A stretch of DNA of 64,000 bases from Ascaphus truei (GCA_036426205.1 CM071568.1:216980527-217044526), one strand, 5' to 3'; shown: positions 22,993 to 33,389, counted from the first letter of the stretch. Program-made: numbers and translations. The notes: generated from the sequence alone by a model not told the origin.

Positions 22993-23448
22993 TTTGGAGG
23001 CGCTGCTGAGATATGAATATCTATCAGAACAGGACCGGCTTATAGCAAGGCGGAACCAGACAGACTAAGATGCACTCTCCTGGCAAGTGATTTTAAGCAG
23101 GTAGCGTGAGGCAACTGGGGGTGTCATAGCGGTAACCAATCCGGGGACCATGGGCTAGGGCCGCGTTACGGAGGGGTGGATAGTTAGAGCTGATCAAGTC
23201 CCTTGAGGTGGGTAGCGTGAGTCACTGGGGGGGTTAGCCTGTTAACCAGACCAGGGACCATAGCCCAGGGCCCCGCTATAGCAGCCAAAAGCAGGAGACG
23301 CCGTACGAGACAAGAGGTATCTTAGCTATCACCCGCACCACCGAGCACTTGCAAGTAGATATGGGGAGTACAGTGTATAGGAGAGGAGGAGAAGAGTTCA
23401 GTTGAGCCTGGGGTACCAGCCACCTCAATTTAGTGGGTCACATACAGT
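22993..23448 (+). promoter_or_regulatory. leader of the LTR element: candidate primer-binding site and direct repeats
   Basis: Two bases after the LTR comes TGGAGGCGCTGCTGAGAT (22995-23012), in the place of a primer-binding site and starting TGG as expected. I cannot assign it to a tRNA. The same TGGAGGCGCTG also occurs inside both LTRs (about 22808 and 27030). Further on, two similar segments of about 68 bp, around 23098-23165 and 23210-23276, share GGTAGCGTGAG, GGGACCAT and AGGGCC and could form packaging or translation structures (inference). Confidence 0.5.
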
Positions 23449-24651
23449 ATGAAGATACAGAGTCCACTTTTGGAGGGAAAACATGTTCTAGGTACGAGAT
23501 ACCCGTTAGACATGGAGAGTAGGGCACAGGTACATTTGGAGGGAGTATCCAAGATGGTGGCCATCCCTACATGTGCTCCGCGGAGAGGCGAGCTAAAATG
23601 GCAGTTCCCGCCGAGCCTGGAGCAAGCACGTGAGATTTGCAAAAGGACTGTGAGACAGTTGTGGCGGGAAATGTGCAGGAGTCTGGTGCCAAACCCAGAT
23701 TCCTTGCAGGAGGAGCTGAGTGGCGCGAAAGCCGACATGCCACGTAATGCTGACAAGGAAATGACCCCTCCTCTGGATTCCACCAGAGGGAGGGGGTCCA
23801 CCCAGAGCCAATCAGGAAGTTCCTCCCCCGCGAAGGGAGGGACCGGAGACCGGAGCGAGGAGCGTGACTTTTGTCTGGCATTCAAGGAGCAAGGAGCTAG
23901 AAACTTGTGTTGTCTTCCCTCTGAACGAATTATGTCAGAAATAAGCACCTCCATTCACCAAGTACCTGGAGGCCTACTGGTCGTGGCCGTAGCGGAGCAT
24001 GAATATGTTCGGTGCTTGTGTGTGCACTGCGGACTACCCGTCGCGGTACCGAGTACCAAGGCCCGATGTGCCAAGTGTGGCACATTTTACTTGTGGCCAA
24101 CCGAGCCGCGGGATTTGTTCGGCACGCCACGGGGTGCCTCTCCAGGAACTTTGACGGAGGTGGCGGACGACCAAGAAAAGACTGCTCTGGGTCCCCGGTA
24201 TATCATATCGGGAGGAACCAAGGCTCAGCTAGTTATTGAACTAAGCAAGCTGGCCACCCAGACAAGCGCTACCGCAGTGGAGGTACACAAGCGAGGACAT
24301 TTTGTACCTATATCTACTGGTTGTATCACTGAAGAACCAGGTGACTCCCCAGCGGAGGAACCGATCGTGATTTCTTCGGAGGAGGAAGAAATGGGTGTAG
24401 CATCGGTGGCGATGCGCCTACCGGTGAACCACCCCAAAGGCATCAAAAGAGAAGAGACAAGTCCGGGGACCATCCAACGGCGAACACTGGTGCGGCCGGA
24501 GGCCCGTACGAGTCCCACCGCCGTGGTGACTCCCAGTGCAACGGAGACCGAGACGATCCTAGCAGAGCCCGATGTCATCAAAAAGCAGCGGAGTGGTAAG
24601 GAGACCCCACCACCCCCTTACTCCGCCAGGCGCAGACCGCACCCATGGTGA
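23449..24651 (+). CDS. ORF1 of the LTR element: 400-residue protein with zinc-ribbon-like, SUMO-interaction-like and PPPPY motifs
   Basis: An intact frame that I do not recognise as a known Gag, Pol or Env. The ATG at 23449 has A at -3; a second ATG at 23512 (residue 22) is possible. Residues 191-194 (CVHC) and 207-210 (CAKC) make a four-cysteine zinc-ribbon-like motif. Residues 305-314 read PIVISSEEEE, a classical SUMO-interaction pattern. IKRE at 332-335 fits the sumoylation consensus. The C terminus is basic and carries PPPPY (387-391), the late-domain or WW-ligand type, which retroviral Gag proteins also use. No major homology region, CCHC knuckle or protease is seen. The stop overlaps the ORF2 start (ATGGTGA). 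Role unknown; a Gag-like or regulatory protein are both possible. Confidence 0.75.
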   Translation: MKIQSPLLEGKHVLGTRYPLDMESRAQVHLEGVSKMVAIPTCAPRRGELKWQFPPSLEQAREICKRTVRQLWREMCRSLVPNPDSLQEELSGAKADMPRNADKEMTPPLDSTRGRGSTQSQSGSSSPAKGGTGDRSEERDFCLAFKEQGARNLCCLPSERIMSEISTSIHQVPGGLLVVAVAEHEYVRCLCVHCGLPVAVPSTKARCAKCGTFYLWPTEPRDLFGTPRGASPGTLTEVADDQEKTALGPRYIISGGTKAQLVIELSKLATQTSATAVEVHKRGHFVPISTGCITEEPGDSPAEEPIVISSEEEEMGVASVAMRLPVNHPKGIKREETSPGTIQRRTLVRPEARTSPTAVVTPSATETETILAEPDVIKKQRSGKETPPPPYSARRRPHPW

Positions 24652-26018
24652 ACGAGAAAGAGAGGCTTGATGCCTACTTGTTCGATCAAGTGTCGGATGT
24701 TCCACCGCCGCCCCCGCTGGTCCTCGATGCACGGCCGGTGCGTGACCCCGGGGCGGATTGGAGCTCTGCAGGCGATTCGGATAACCGCTGCTTCTGTTTC
24801 ACTAAAGGAAAGAAAAGCCAGGGCGGAGTGTTCTCCTCTCAGAGCATAGACGGCGCCATTGCCCTGGCTATTCTACAGTGCCGAGGTCCCTCCCGAGAGA
24901 CCCAAAGCCTGAAGTGGAGTGCCGCTAAGAAAAAGTTCATTGGGCAGGGTGTTACCCGTTTGCTGGACAATGTTCTGGATGTTTCCCCTACCCCGGCCCG
25001 TAGCGCCCCTGCCCCGGCCACTGCCCCTGCCCCGTCACGAGTGGTGCCACCGGGACCTACCAGGGATAAATTATGTAAAAACCCCAAATACTCCAAGGAC
25101 TTGCGGGATTGGGAATTGAGTGAGGAAGGATCTGAAGGGGAGATACCGTATTCTAGTGTTATACCTGTACCTAACCCTGTGCCGTTTTCTCCTGCAGCTA
25201 AAGGGAGAGACCGAGATTCTCACACTCCAGCAGAGGCTGGGTCTACTAGCCCAGTGGTGTCCAAGATGAACCCCACTAGGTATTATAATGCCAAGGGACG
25301 GAGAGACTGCTCGCGATCTACTGATGCGGGTACGTCCGGGGTATCATCACACGTAGATTCTGATGCAGAGCGCACTAGTCATGCCGCTAAGTACGAGCAC
25401 CGCGATAAATGGTGGGCGCCTTTGTTCACCGGGTACCACGAAGGGATGGATCGTACGCGATTCTTATTAATTAAGAGCGACGTAGTAGACCATTCGTGGG
25501 CGGCTGGTTCTTTCACTCCGCAGGAGATGGGGGATGAGTTGGATCGCCGGTTGAGGGAGATAGAACAGAAACGTATTGTACCTCAAGGCGCCAGTATATT
25601 GTATGACGAAGTAGGCCCCGAGGAGCCATTGTTTTGGGTACTGCCAAGCAGGGCAGGGCATCGTACGCTTACCAAGCTAAGTCGAGATGACCGGGCCATA
25701 GTCGCTAGATACCGGCAGTCACACGGTTATGAATATCCCTACGTGCCAGAGCCCATCATGAGAGAGGTTGAGGATAACCGAGACAGTTGGCTTAGGGAGG
25801 CAGTTCAAGAGTACCTGCGGACCAAGTACGGTCGGGCGGGGTATCACAATGAAGATAAGATTAGTGAACTAGTGCGTATATGGAGCATCGGCAGGTGTAT
25901 TTACATGCATGGTGTCACATACAGGCCTGAGCATGGACCGGTTCAGTCGTTCGCAGTGACTGTCACTGACCATAATGGACGACGGGTAAGGAAGCCTGAT
26001 CCAAGGCACTATCTGTAG
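24645..26018 (+). CDS. ORF2 of the LTR element: 457-residue protein of unknown function
   Basis: An intact frame starting in the ATGGTGA that ends ORF1, a 7-nt overlap; coupled re-initiation is one possible mode of translation. It has a PPPPP run near residue 20, an Ala/Pro-rich linker (APAPATAPAPS) around residues 120-135 and acidic SEEGSEGE around 160. A C-terminal domain starts near residue 245, rich in aromatic and charged residues (DKWWAPLFTGYHEGMDR, then GDELDRRLREIEQKR, YEYPYVPEPIMREVEDNRD). I find no reverse transcriptase YxDD, integrase DDE/HHCC, protease D-T/S-G or membrane segment. Length, intactness and codon-like composition suggest a real protein, but I cannot name it. Confidence 0.7.
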   Translation: MVNEKERLDAYLFDQVSDVPPPPPLVLDARPVRDPGADWSSAGDSDNRCFCFTKGKKSQGGVFSSQSIDGAIALAILQCRGPSRETQSLKWSAAKKKFIGQGVTRLLDNVLDVSPTPARSAPAPATAPAPSRVVPPGPTRDKLCKNPKYSKDLRDWELSEEGSEGEIPYSSVIPVPNPVPFSPAAKGRDRDSHTPAEAGSTSPVVSKMNPTRYYNAKGRRDCSRSTDAGTSGVSSHVDSDAERTSHAAKYEHRDKWWAPLFTGYHEGMDRTRFLLIKSDVVDHSWAAGSFTPQEMGDELDRRLREIEQKRIVPQGASILYDEVGPEEPLFWVLPSRAGHRTLTKLSRDDRAIVARYRQSHGYEYPYVPEPIMREVEDNRDSWLREAVQEYLRTKYGRAGYHNEDKISELVRIWSIGRCIYMHGVTYRPEHGPVQSFAVTVTDHNGRRVRKPDPRHYL

Positions 26019-26177
26019 GGTTCTCCATGTTGGGAGTACCCAGATGTACTTACAATTACTACCTCATTATGCATGTATTATGATTGTTATGTGAGCTGTT
26101 TCCAGGGGGTTCACCGCAGGATGGTACTGCTAAAGATAGGTCCAAGTGGGGACCATTGGATTCAACCATAGGGAGAG
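26019..26177 (+). promoter_or_regulatory. 3' internal end of the LTR element with short polypurine tract
   Basis: Non-coding sequence between the ORF2 stop and the 3' LTR. GGGAGAG (26171-26177) directly abuts the LTR, in the position of a polypurine tract, though it is shorter than usual. Confidence 0.45.
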
Positions 26178-27219
26178 TGTAGCCCCGTGTAAACAGCTCA
26201 GGCTATACCTATCTTCCTTCTACTGCGGTAAGTCCTGTTAAGATCAGGCGCCACTACTCATTATGGGTTTTCCCCCTTCATAGCCCTAACCTGAATGGTA
26301 GATGCAGGCCTGGACTCTGCTGCAGGCGTGAGCAAGAGGGGAGGTTCTGCTGACACCAGGAGGGGAGGGGCTAGCTCTATATTTAGCAGCCCACTCCGGT
26401 GAGTGAGGAGTTGTTCTTCATCCTTGCTGTGTGCCGTGTTCCTCTCTGATTGATGGTTCTTCAATAGAGAGAGTAGCTTAAGAAGAGTTCGAGTGAGCAG
26501 TGAGACCAAGAGTCTAGAGCTGCTGAGTGTTAGGCCGTGAGCCACGAATCCTGCGGAACGGTCCGAGGAGTATCAGGAGGCTACGGGCTCCCTGGCGCAG
26601 CATGCCGGTTGAGAGCGAGAGGAACCAAACCGATCAGCGTCTATAAGTAGAGCTGATAGAATCATAGACTGGTGGACCAATGCCCTCACCCCGCTGCCAG
26701 GGGTGATGGGGAGAGAATTCAAGACCCACCTCGAGGCTAACCTCGGGGGTGGGCCACGGGGTATTGCAGCCCTAGCTCAGACCATCCTGTCGGCCGAGTG
26801 ACTTGGAGGGAAGGAGAGGAGGAGGTCATGGGAGTTGAGCGGGTTGTACCTTGCACTGGCGATTGTATTGTAGCTGCTGGAAGCCTTATCGTTGGGATAT
26901 CGTTGCTCTGTCAAATCAAGAGACTGTTCTGCACCCGTAAGGACTGTGTGTGATTTGGAGAGTATAACCCTGGGACCTGAGGGGTTCTTCTATACCGGTC
27001 CTGTCCCATTACCCTGGGAGTATAGAAGATGGAGGCGCTGCACCACTAAGATAATATGGAGGCTATCACCCCAGAAGCCCGGTCCTGGCTCCCCCACAAC
27101 ATTGTGGGAAGCTCAGGCCCTCCTGTTCCTCACAGGTACGCACCACACCACATGTAACCAGCCCCCATGCACCCCTCACACTCCCGTAGAGACTGGGGGG
27201 GGGGGGGAACAGGGTTACA
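26178..27219 (+). mobile_element. 3' LTR of the pol-less LTR retroelement
   Basis: It starts TGTAGCCCC and ends GGGTTACA. It contains CTATATTTAGCAG (TATA-like, about 26380) and a long G-run at about 27195-27207. CCTG follows (27220-27223), matching the 4-mer before the 5' LTR: a 4-bp target duplication. The whole element is 5347 bp with about 3.2 kb of internal sequence, too short for gag plus pol. Confidence 0.9.
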
Positions 27220-27254
27220 CCTGTATTACAGGGTTACATTTGTTGTTTCTCCAG

Positions 27255-27420
27255 GAACCATAGATAACACATACTTCCAGCAGGCCAGATAGCACCCTGC
27301 ATTTCAGATTTCTTCCCATCCAGTAACCAGCTCTTCCAAGATAACAACCCAAAACACAGTGCCTCTGCTACATTTCTTAATGAATGTGGAATCAACTGGG
27401 TCAGAATACTGCCAGAGTAA
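27255..27420 (+). pseudogene. Tc1-like transposase, block 2
   Basis: It starts right after TTGTTTCTCCAG, a good 3' splice-site match, and continues block 1 in frame as TIDNTYFQQAR. After a stop and a frameshift it reads FQDNNPKHSASATFLNECGI then NWVRILPE, the Q-D-N-x-P-K-H ... G-I-N-W segment that carries the second catalytic Asp of Tc1 transposases. It ends at another GTAAGT (27419). Confidence 0.75.
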
Positions 27421-27530
27421 GTACTGTAACTGTTTTGAGCAGCAGCATACCATTAACTGTGCTTTATTGTGTTAAGGTGTTTGCTTACTTTATTTTTTTC
27501 AATAACCGTACCAAATTTGTCTCTATATTT

Positions 27531-27690
27531 GCAAGTCCCTTGATTTGAACTACATAGAATTGATGTGGCACGCAATGTAACATCAACTAAGGAAATTATG
27601 AAGCTGGCAAACAAAGAAGGACATGAGAAGGAAATTCTTGATTACTGGGATAAGCATCTAAGTATCGAAACTTGCAATAATTACATAAAT
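27531..27690 (+). pseudogene. Tc1-like transposase, block 3
   Basis: After a 110-bp interruption that ends TTTGCAAG comes SLDLNYIELMWHAM, the S-P-D-L-N-P-I-E-x-x-W segment with the third catalytic acidic residue, then degraded sequence. The interruption sits between the E and S codons of PESPDL. Splicing at GT...AG would shift the frame by one, so the copy is non-functional as it stands. Confidence 0.65.
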
Positions 27691-28013
27691 CCTTTCAATA
27701 ATATGTTACCGGTTATTTTAAATGCAAATGCAAAGTGACTCGTTTCTTCTGTAATATGACAGTATTCAGTGTCCACATTAGTTCTGTGGGATTTGGCCAC
27801 ACTATCGACTGGGTGGTTCCATGGAATAGACAAAGCCTCCACCCATCCCCCACTTTTCTTGTATCAAGTAGAAAACTCTCCCCCAGGTGACATACCAGTA
27901 GCCACGAACCCTTCTCACTAATTCTCTGCCTTTCCCTCATGTGTAGAGAAACTCAGCCGCCCCCCCATCCTACCCCTCTGGCTGCCTCTTCTGAAATTCA
28001 AATTCCAATTGAA

Positions 28014-29800
28014 TGTCACGCCTATGCATTCCATAGACACACATGCACATAGACAAAGAATAGGTACAACCCCTGCAGCCTTTATTTCTGCAAGTGTAGT
28101 ATAGTGACTAGGTGTAATATATATATTTATATATTTTTTATTATTATTATTTGAGTCGCGGTGGGATATACTGTATACATTATTAGAGACATATACATTA
28201 TGTACACACTTTTATACTAGGGAAGTTTCACTGAATAACAATGTGGCTACGAAAAAAAGCATTTCAAATGCAATGCACAGTGACTCCTTGTAATACAAGG
28301 GTTTCTACTTTTGTATATTTTATCTTTTATATTTTTATTCTAGTGGGCACATACAGATATACGTATGCATTATTATACTTTTATACTACTGTGTGTGGGT
28401 GTTTCACAGAAACAAAAACATTGTAACTGCAAATGCAAAGTGACTTGTTTCTTCTGTTAATATATGTAAAACATTATTATATAGTACTTAACAACATTCT
28501 ATAAAAATATTGTAATTGTAGTGAATTGGAACGATGACACTGTTACAGAACTGATAATAAAAAGTGGGAGGGACTCCAAAACAGAGAGAATCCCAGAAAC
28601 TCCACAAAATGGGGGCAGTCACAGAAGTACGCAAAACGATCAAATACAATTTGTTAAAATAAGAACAATGATGAGGATATAGAACTAAAACTCTAAAATA
28701 CAAAAAGTCACAGAGAATTCAAGCCCTTGCTAGTAGATAGAGTAAATGCAATGCCATTACTGTATCTACTAGCTAGGAGCTTGAATTCTCTGTGACTTTT
28801 ACTAATTTAGAGTTTTATTTTGTATGTCCTCATCATTGTTCTTATATTAATACATTGTATTTGATATTTTTGCACACTTCCATGAGTGTCCCCATTTTGT
28901 GGAGTTTCTGGGATTCTCTCTGTTCTGGGAGTCCCGCCCCCTTTTGTTTATCAGTCTCAACTCTATACTCCAGGAGAGCACTGTCTGACTTTATAGGCAT
29001 GGTTTTTTTGTGCAACTTACTTTTGTTATTAATGGGTAGTAGGGCATTTCCGCCCTTATTTCTTGAACTCTTAAAGAACTGTAGACTACAGTATGAAAGC
29101 TTCTGTGACATAACATTATAACTCAATGTATAATATTATATAAAAAAGATATATGCAGTATTAATGTTTAAATCATTATTATAGATATATAATGCGTTTC
29201 AACCAGGTCCCATAGAAACACGCATGCGCAGAAATTCAATGACACCCATAGAAACACACGGGTACTGTACCACACAATGTAATTCATGCACTACACTACT
29301 GTATTTCTTCTCTATTATTAATATACAACATTCTCTCTTTATAGGTTAAAATGTGCAAGAGCCAGCCAGCCCGAAGAAGATGCTAATTGAAAAAAATTGA
29401 GCATTTGGAAAAGAACGAAGAAATATGTATTATTGTATTTTTCATAAAGTCATTTATGGTAATCTAATAAAAAATATTCCATATTTTAAAATACGTTTTA
29501 GTCATCTGAAGTTTTTAGGGGAATAAGTAGTGGGTTACATTTAAATACCATTACATATCCTATCATGCGAAATGATCGGAAATAAGGGACGGGTTACGTT
29601 ACATTTAGATTTTGAAGACACACTAGCACACTAGGTCCTAATATAATTTCTGCTGAGTATTGCAACCAACGCTAAAACTCAATTTTCCTGGCCACGACAC
29701 ATTCATTGGTCAGCTGCAAGCAAAAGAATAAGGGCGGTGCATACACAACCCGCAAAGACAAATGTGCCAGTAAATGACGCTATATCTGCAAGTTGCAAAG
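28014..29800 (+). repeat. dispersed repeat family R, copy 1
   Basis: It shares with 36585-38845 an ordered series of blocks: ATGCATTCCATAGAC, two tandem segments with GTGGGCACATACAGATATAC and ACTTTTATACTA, CCCATAGAAACACGCATG, ACCACACAATGTAATTCATG, GAAGAAGATG, ATGTATTATTGTATTTTTC and the right end also present at 9970. It is interrupted by the foldback at 28550. The exon-like segment after TTTATAG at 29345 has an early stop here. Confidence 0.75.
28550..28955. repeat. long inverted repeat (arms about 190 bp, loop 23 bp)
   Basis: 28550-28739 (ACTGATAATAAAAAGTGGG...CTAGTAGATA) is the imperfect reverse complement of 28763-28955 (TATCTACTAG...TTTATCAGT). Shared pairs include GAATTCTCTGTGACTTTT, CATCATTGTTCTTA and TTTGTGGAGTTTCTGGGATT. 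It is a foldback element or MITE nested in family R. No transposase. Confidence 0.85.
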
Positions 29801-32256
29801 TGATGTACTGTACAAGTGGCAAACTTAATGCAAAAATTGCCTTAAAACATAGACCCAATACTACAGGATTCACTAATACCCAATCAGGCTTATTGCACCG
29901 CAATCCTGCATGAACTGCCATTGACTTGAATGGCAATTAATGTGGGATCGCTGTGTGATAACCTATATTGGAGGTCAGTGAATCTCTCTGGTAGTGTCTT
30001 CTTGTGTTTCTCTATTAAATGTGTATGTGCTCCAGTGCTAATATGTGTAGTGAGTCTATCATTGTCCTTATGTTTGGATACAGTTATTGGCAGGATGATG
30101 GTTCACTGCCTTTAAACTTTCATGAAAAACACTAAATTCTTTCATTATTTGCTAGTGCAAGCCCTACGCATGCTGGCTCCACTTAAATTATACACATGGG
30201 TAATGCAGATTTCAGCCATGGAGAATATGTCTAGCAAACTTGAATGGCACATAAATACATTAACAGAATACAAATGGTCTAATAAATGACAGATGAAATG
30301 TAATGTTAAAAAAAAAAAACATTCAGTAATAGAGTTTTATACCTACAAGGAGCATGAAAAGGAACTGACATTTTTTTCCCTCGCAAAAGAATCTCAGGAG
30401 ACTGTGATTATAGACTGCAAACATATAGATGGAACATAAGGGAGGGGGGAAATAAAGGCTTCTTTGAGTAGAACATTGATATGTGAACAAGAAAACATAA
30501 TGCAAAACTTGTTGAAGAAAGTTTAGAGTGGTTAGAAGAATTGGCTGTATGCCAAAAAGCATACTGGCCAAGTTTTACGAATTCACTACAGAGAAAATGT
30601 TCCTTCGCCTGCAAACTGGAGGAGTGTCGGTATGCTAATTTTTCACAGCAACAAGGGACACATAGTTACAGTAACTAGCTAGCCCAAAATAGAAGTACAT
30701 TATATCACACATTTTGCCACAAAATGTATCCAGCATATTCAAAGCCACTGTTGCTTTGTGTCTGGCTTAGAAATTCTAGCTTAAATCCCCACATATAAAC
30801 CTTGCAAATCCTCTCCACGAACCGACTCTGCTTATGGCCTTCTGTCTTAATGCCAAGTGGCAATCAGACTGTGGAAATTACAGTACGTACAAAGCACTGA
30901 CAAGCACATTCAGTAACAGAATGTAACATTAACAACAAATATGAATTCCTGTACTGATTGTTCATTTGAGGAGGCAAAGCTTTGGCTCTATAATTAATTC
31001 ATATGGATACATTCTATATACTGTATGTGTACCCCAAAGTGCCCATTTGTCCGGTTTTCATACAAAAACCCCCATTAAAGTGTATTTCATATTAATTGGA
31101 CTTCAAATTCACTATCAAATTTATACATGGTCATATATGTGTTCATCGCATAGCCCAGTAGGAAAGTAAACAATATTTATAGAATTACCCTTCCAACAGC
31201 AAATAAGTAATATATTCTAGATTGGATAGAATGTTAAATTATTTGCAGAAATAAAATATTATTTCAGCTGCTTTTCTTCAACTAGGTTTTTTTTTTTCAA
31301 ACCTTGCCATTATGCAATAATGCATCATCTCTTCACGTAACTAATGTATTGGTACCAAGAGCAATGAATAATAGAACTTGTGTACCAGTAGTCTGTTTTT
31401 GCCAAGCACACGATTTCCACTTTGTTCCTTTCTCTGTTAAACTCTGGAAAATCCCCTCTTTGTGTCATGTGGCTAGAATTCCAGTGGTCTGTGCCGCTCA
31501 TTTGAATACTGGATGGCTGCACACAGCAGATCTCCATTCAATACAGCTACTGAAATCACAAGTTGGAAAATTAATGAGATCTGACGTGTCAGTAGTTTTG
31601 TGCTTTTTATTTGTATGGGAGTAAACATTCTCCCAAGGGATCAATCTTACAGATAACATTGCCGTTCCTAAATTGCTGATTAACACCACTAGTAGGAATT
31701 GCAGTTTATTGCTACAGTATGTTAAAAATGCTTTATTCATGGGTTCAGCATCTGTAGCAGACTGGGTCACTAAATTATATTTAGAATCGTCAGTTTGTGC
31801 TCTGTGATATGTAAGGTTCCGGGGCATATTGAGAGTTGAGACTTTCCATTGCATGTTATGTTTTACTATATATTTTCTACCATTTGTGTGGATGGAAAAA
31901 ATGACAATATACAGTACATGCCCAACTGATAGTAGCTGGGCTGGAGAGAGAGGTTGCTATCAAGGAGTAAAGATTGTTAACTATTATATACAAATAAAAA
32001 CAATATGATTCACACTACAACTGCCTCTAAAATAATAATTCACTTTTACTTACAAATTGTTAAAATACAGCAAGATAAAAAAAATAATTAAGAGATATAC
32101 ATCTCAACTAGAGTGGACCCGATGTTTAGACCTCAATAGTTTGTGGATGGTAACAAAGGTATTAGTGATGGGATTGTTGAGACTATGAGGTTGATTTAGA
32201 GTTGGACAACGACAGTGGAATCGTACAGGTGTAGCCACCAGTATCCGAACACCTGC
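29801..32256. other. unassigned AT-rich sequence
   Basis: No domain, terminal repeat or long frame that I can support. Poly-A at 30308-30319 and poly-T at 31287-31296. Confidence 0.4.
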
Positions 32257-32481
32257 CTTGGAAAATCTGGGGCAATCTCCCAGTAATGCTGCAACATTTC
32301 TGTGACATTTCTGCAGACAGACTAATGTCCCATCGGATTAACACAGCGGGGTTGCCTGGCAGTGCCATTCAAACTGACCAGGGATCACTGCTATGCTAAT
32401 CCGATGGGCCATTAGTCTCTCTGCAGAAATGTCAGAGAAATGTTGCAGCATTACTGGGAGAATGCCCCAGATTTTTCAAAG
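32257..32481. mobile_element. foldback MITE, family F, copy 1
   Basis: CTTGGAAAATCTGGGG...CCATCGGATTA (32257-32340) is inverted in 32397-32481 (TAATCCGATGGG...CCCCAGATTTTTCAAAG). The inner blocks CTGCAACATTTCT, GACATTTCTGCAGA and CATCGGATTA also occur in the copy at 45517. No coding capacity. Confidence 0.8.
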
Positions 32482-32849
32482 CAATATTAGAATACTCATA
32501 GCTGCATCTGTAGCACAAATTTTTAATCTGGGCGCAAAATGGAAGTTTGTGCCTCATAAAAATAAGGTACCTCTTTAGAGGTTGTCAAAAATAGATACAA
32601 AATACAATTTGCGTGGGGCTGGTTCACCAAACGACTTGACGGGCAGAGCAGAGGCACCTCTATTTCTAATTTATATAAATTAGCTCAACATAGGTGTTCA
32701 CACTTTAAATTTCATCCATTCTTAATTATGCACGTAAAAGGACCAGGTGCTACTCAGACTATACTATAAGAACCCTACATTTACAACATACATTTTCTGG
32801 CGATGTGGCTGCAACTGGTGCTCTATTGATATGAAGATTCTACCCAGCA

Positions 32850-33389
32850 ATGCATGCTATGCTTGAGAATAGATTTAGACCCCAGAGAAGAACGGAAAAA
32901 ATGTATAGGGCTAGAGTAAATGTATTTGAGATGTCTGATGTTAATGTACTCCAGAGGTACCATGAGACAACTCGCATTATCTTGGAAATGTTGGCGTTTA
33001 CTCAGCCTGATCTAGAGCCTAAAATATACATTAGAACAGTTAACCCTCAAATGACAAAACTACTGGAAGCAGAGTTTCCTTCTGCTAGGCTCAGTTGTTC
33101 CAAATTGAGGCCAGTGCACTCAAAGAGTTTTAGCACTTTAAGAGTTTACAGTATGCTAAAGAAAATGATGTACAAACGTTATGCAGATGTAATTATTATG
33201 CACAGAGGTATGATTGCAAATATATCAAGATTATGCATAACCAATGGTGCTAATCTAATACTTCTTTATAATATTATCAGACTAGTTGTTTATGACTTTG
33301 TTGCACCTAAATCTAGGTCCTATTTCAGCAAAAGTGATGGTGCAGCCCTAACTTCTTTAAACCAACATTATTTTTGCGACTATGTCTAA
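32850..33389 (+). pseudogene. degraded Harbinger-type transposase, N-terminal part
   Basis: A 179-codon open frame. The part YRARVNVFEMSDVNVLQRY, ETTRIILEMLAF, TQPDLEPK and MTKLLEAE follows the N-terminal order seen in PIF/Harbinger transposases (a basic R-R-V/P start, D-x-x-V/F-x-x-R-Y, I-x-x-L-L, L-x-P, L-x-x-L). Further on it drifts, and the DDE catalytic block is not visible. It was probably inactivated long ago and stays open by chance. Confidence 0.45.

Noticed and set aside
22203..23068. Frames of 89-105 codons in the 5' LTR and its junction
   Set aside because: They are in LTR sequence and the corresponding 3' LTR frames are disrupted by indels.
23449..26018. Reading the two ORFs as a cellular gene
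   Set aside because: They are contiguous, intronless, overlap by 7 nt and lie between matched LTRs with a target duplication.
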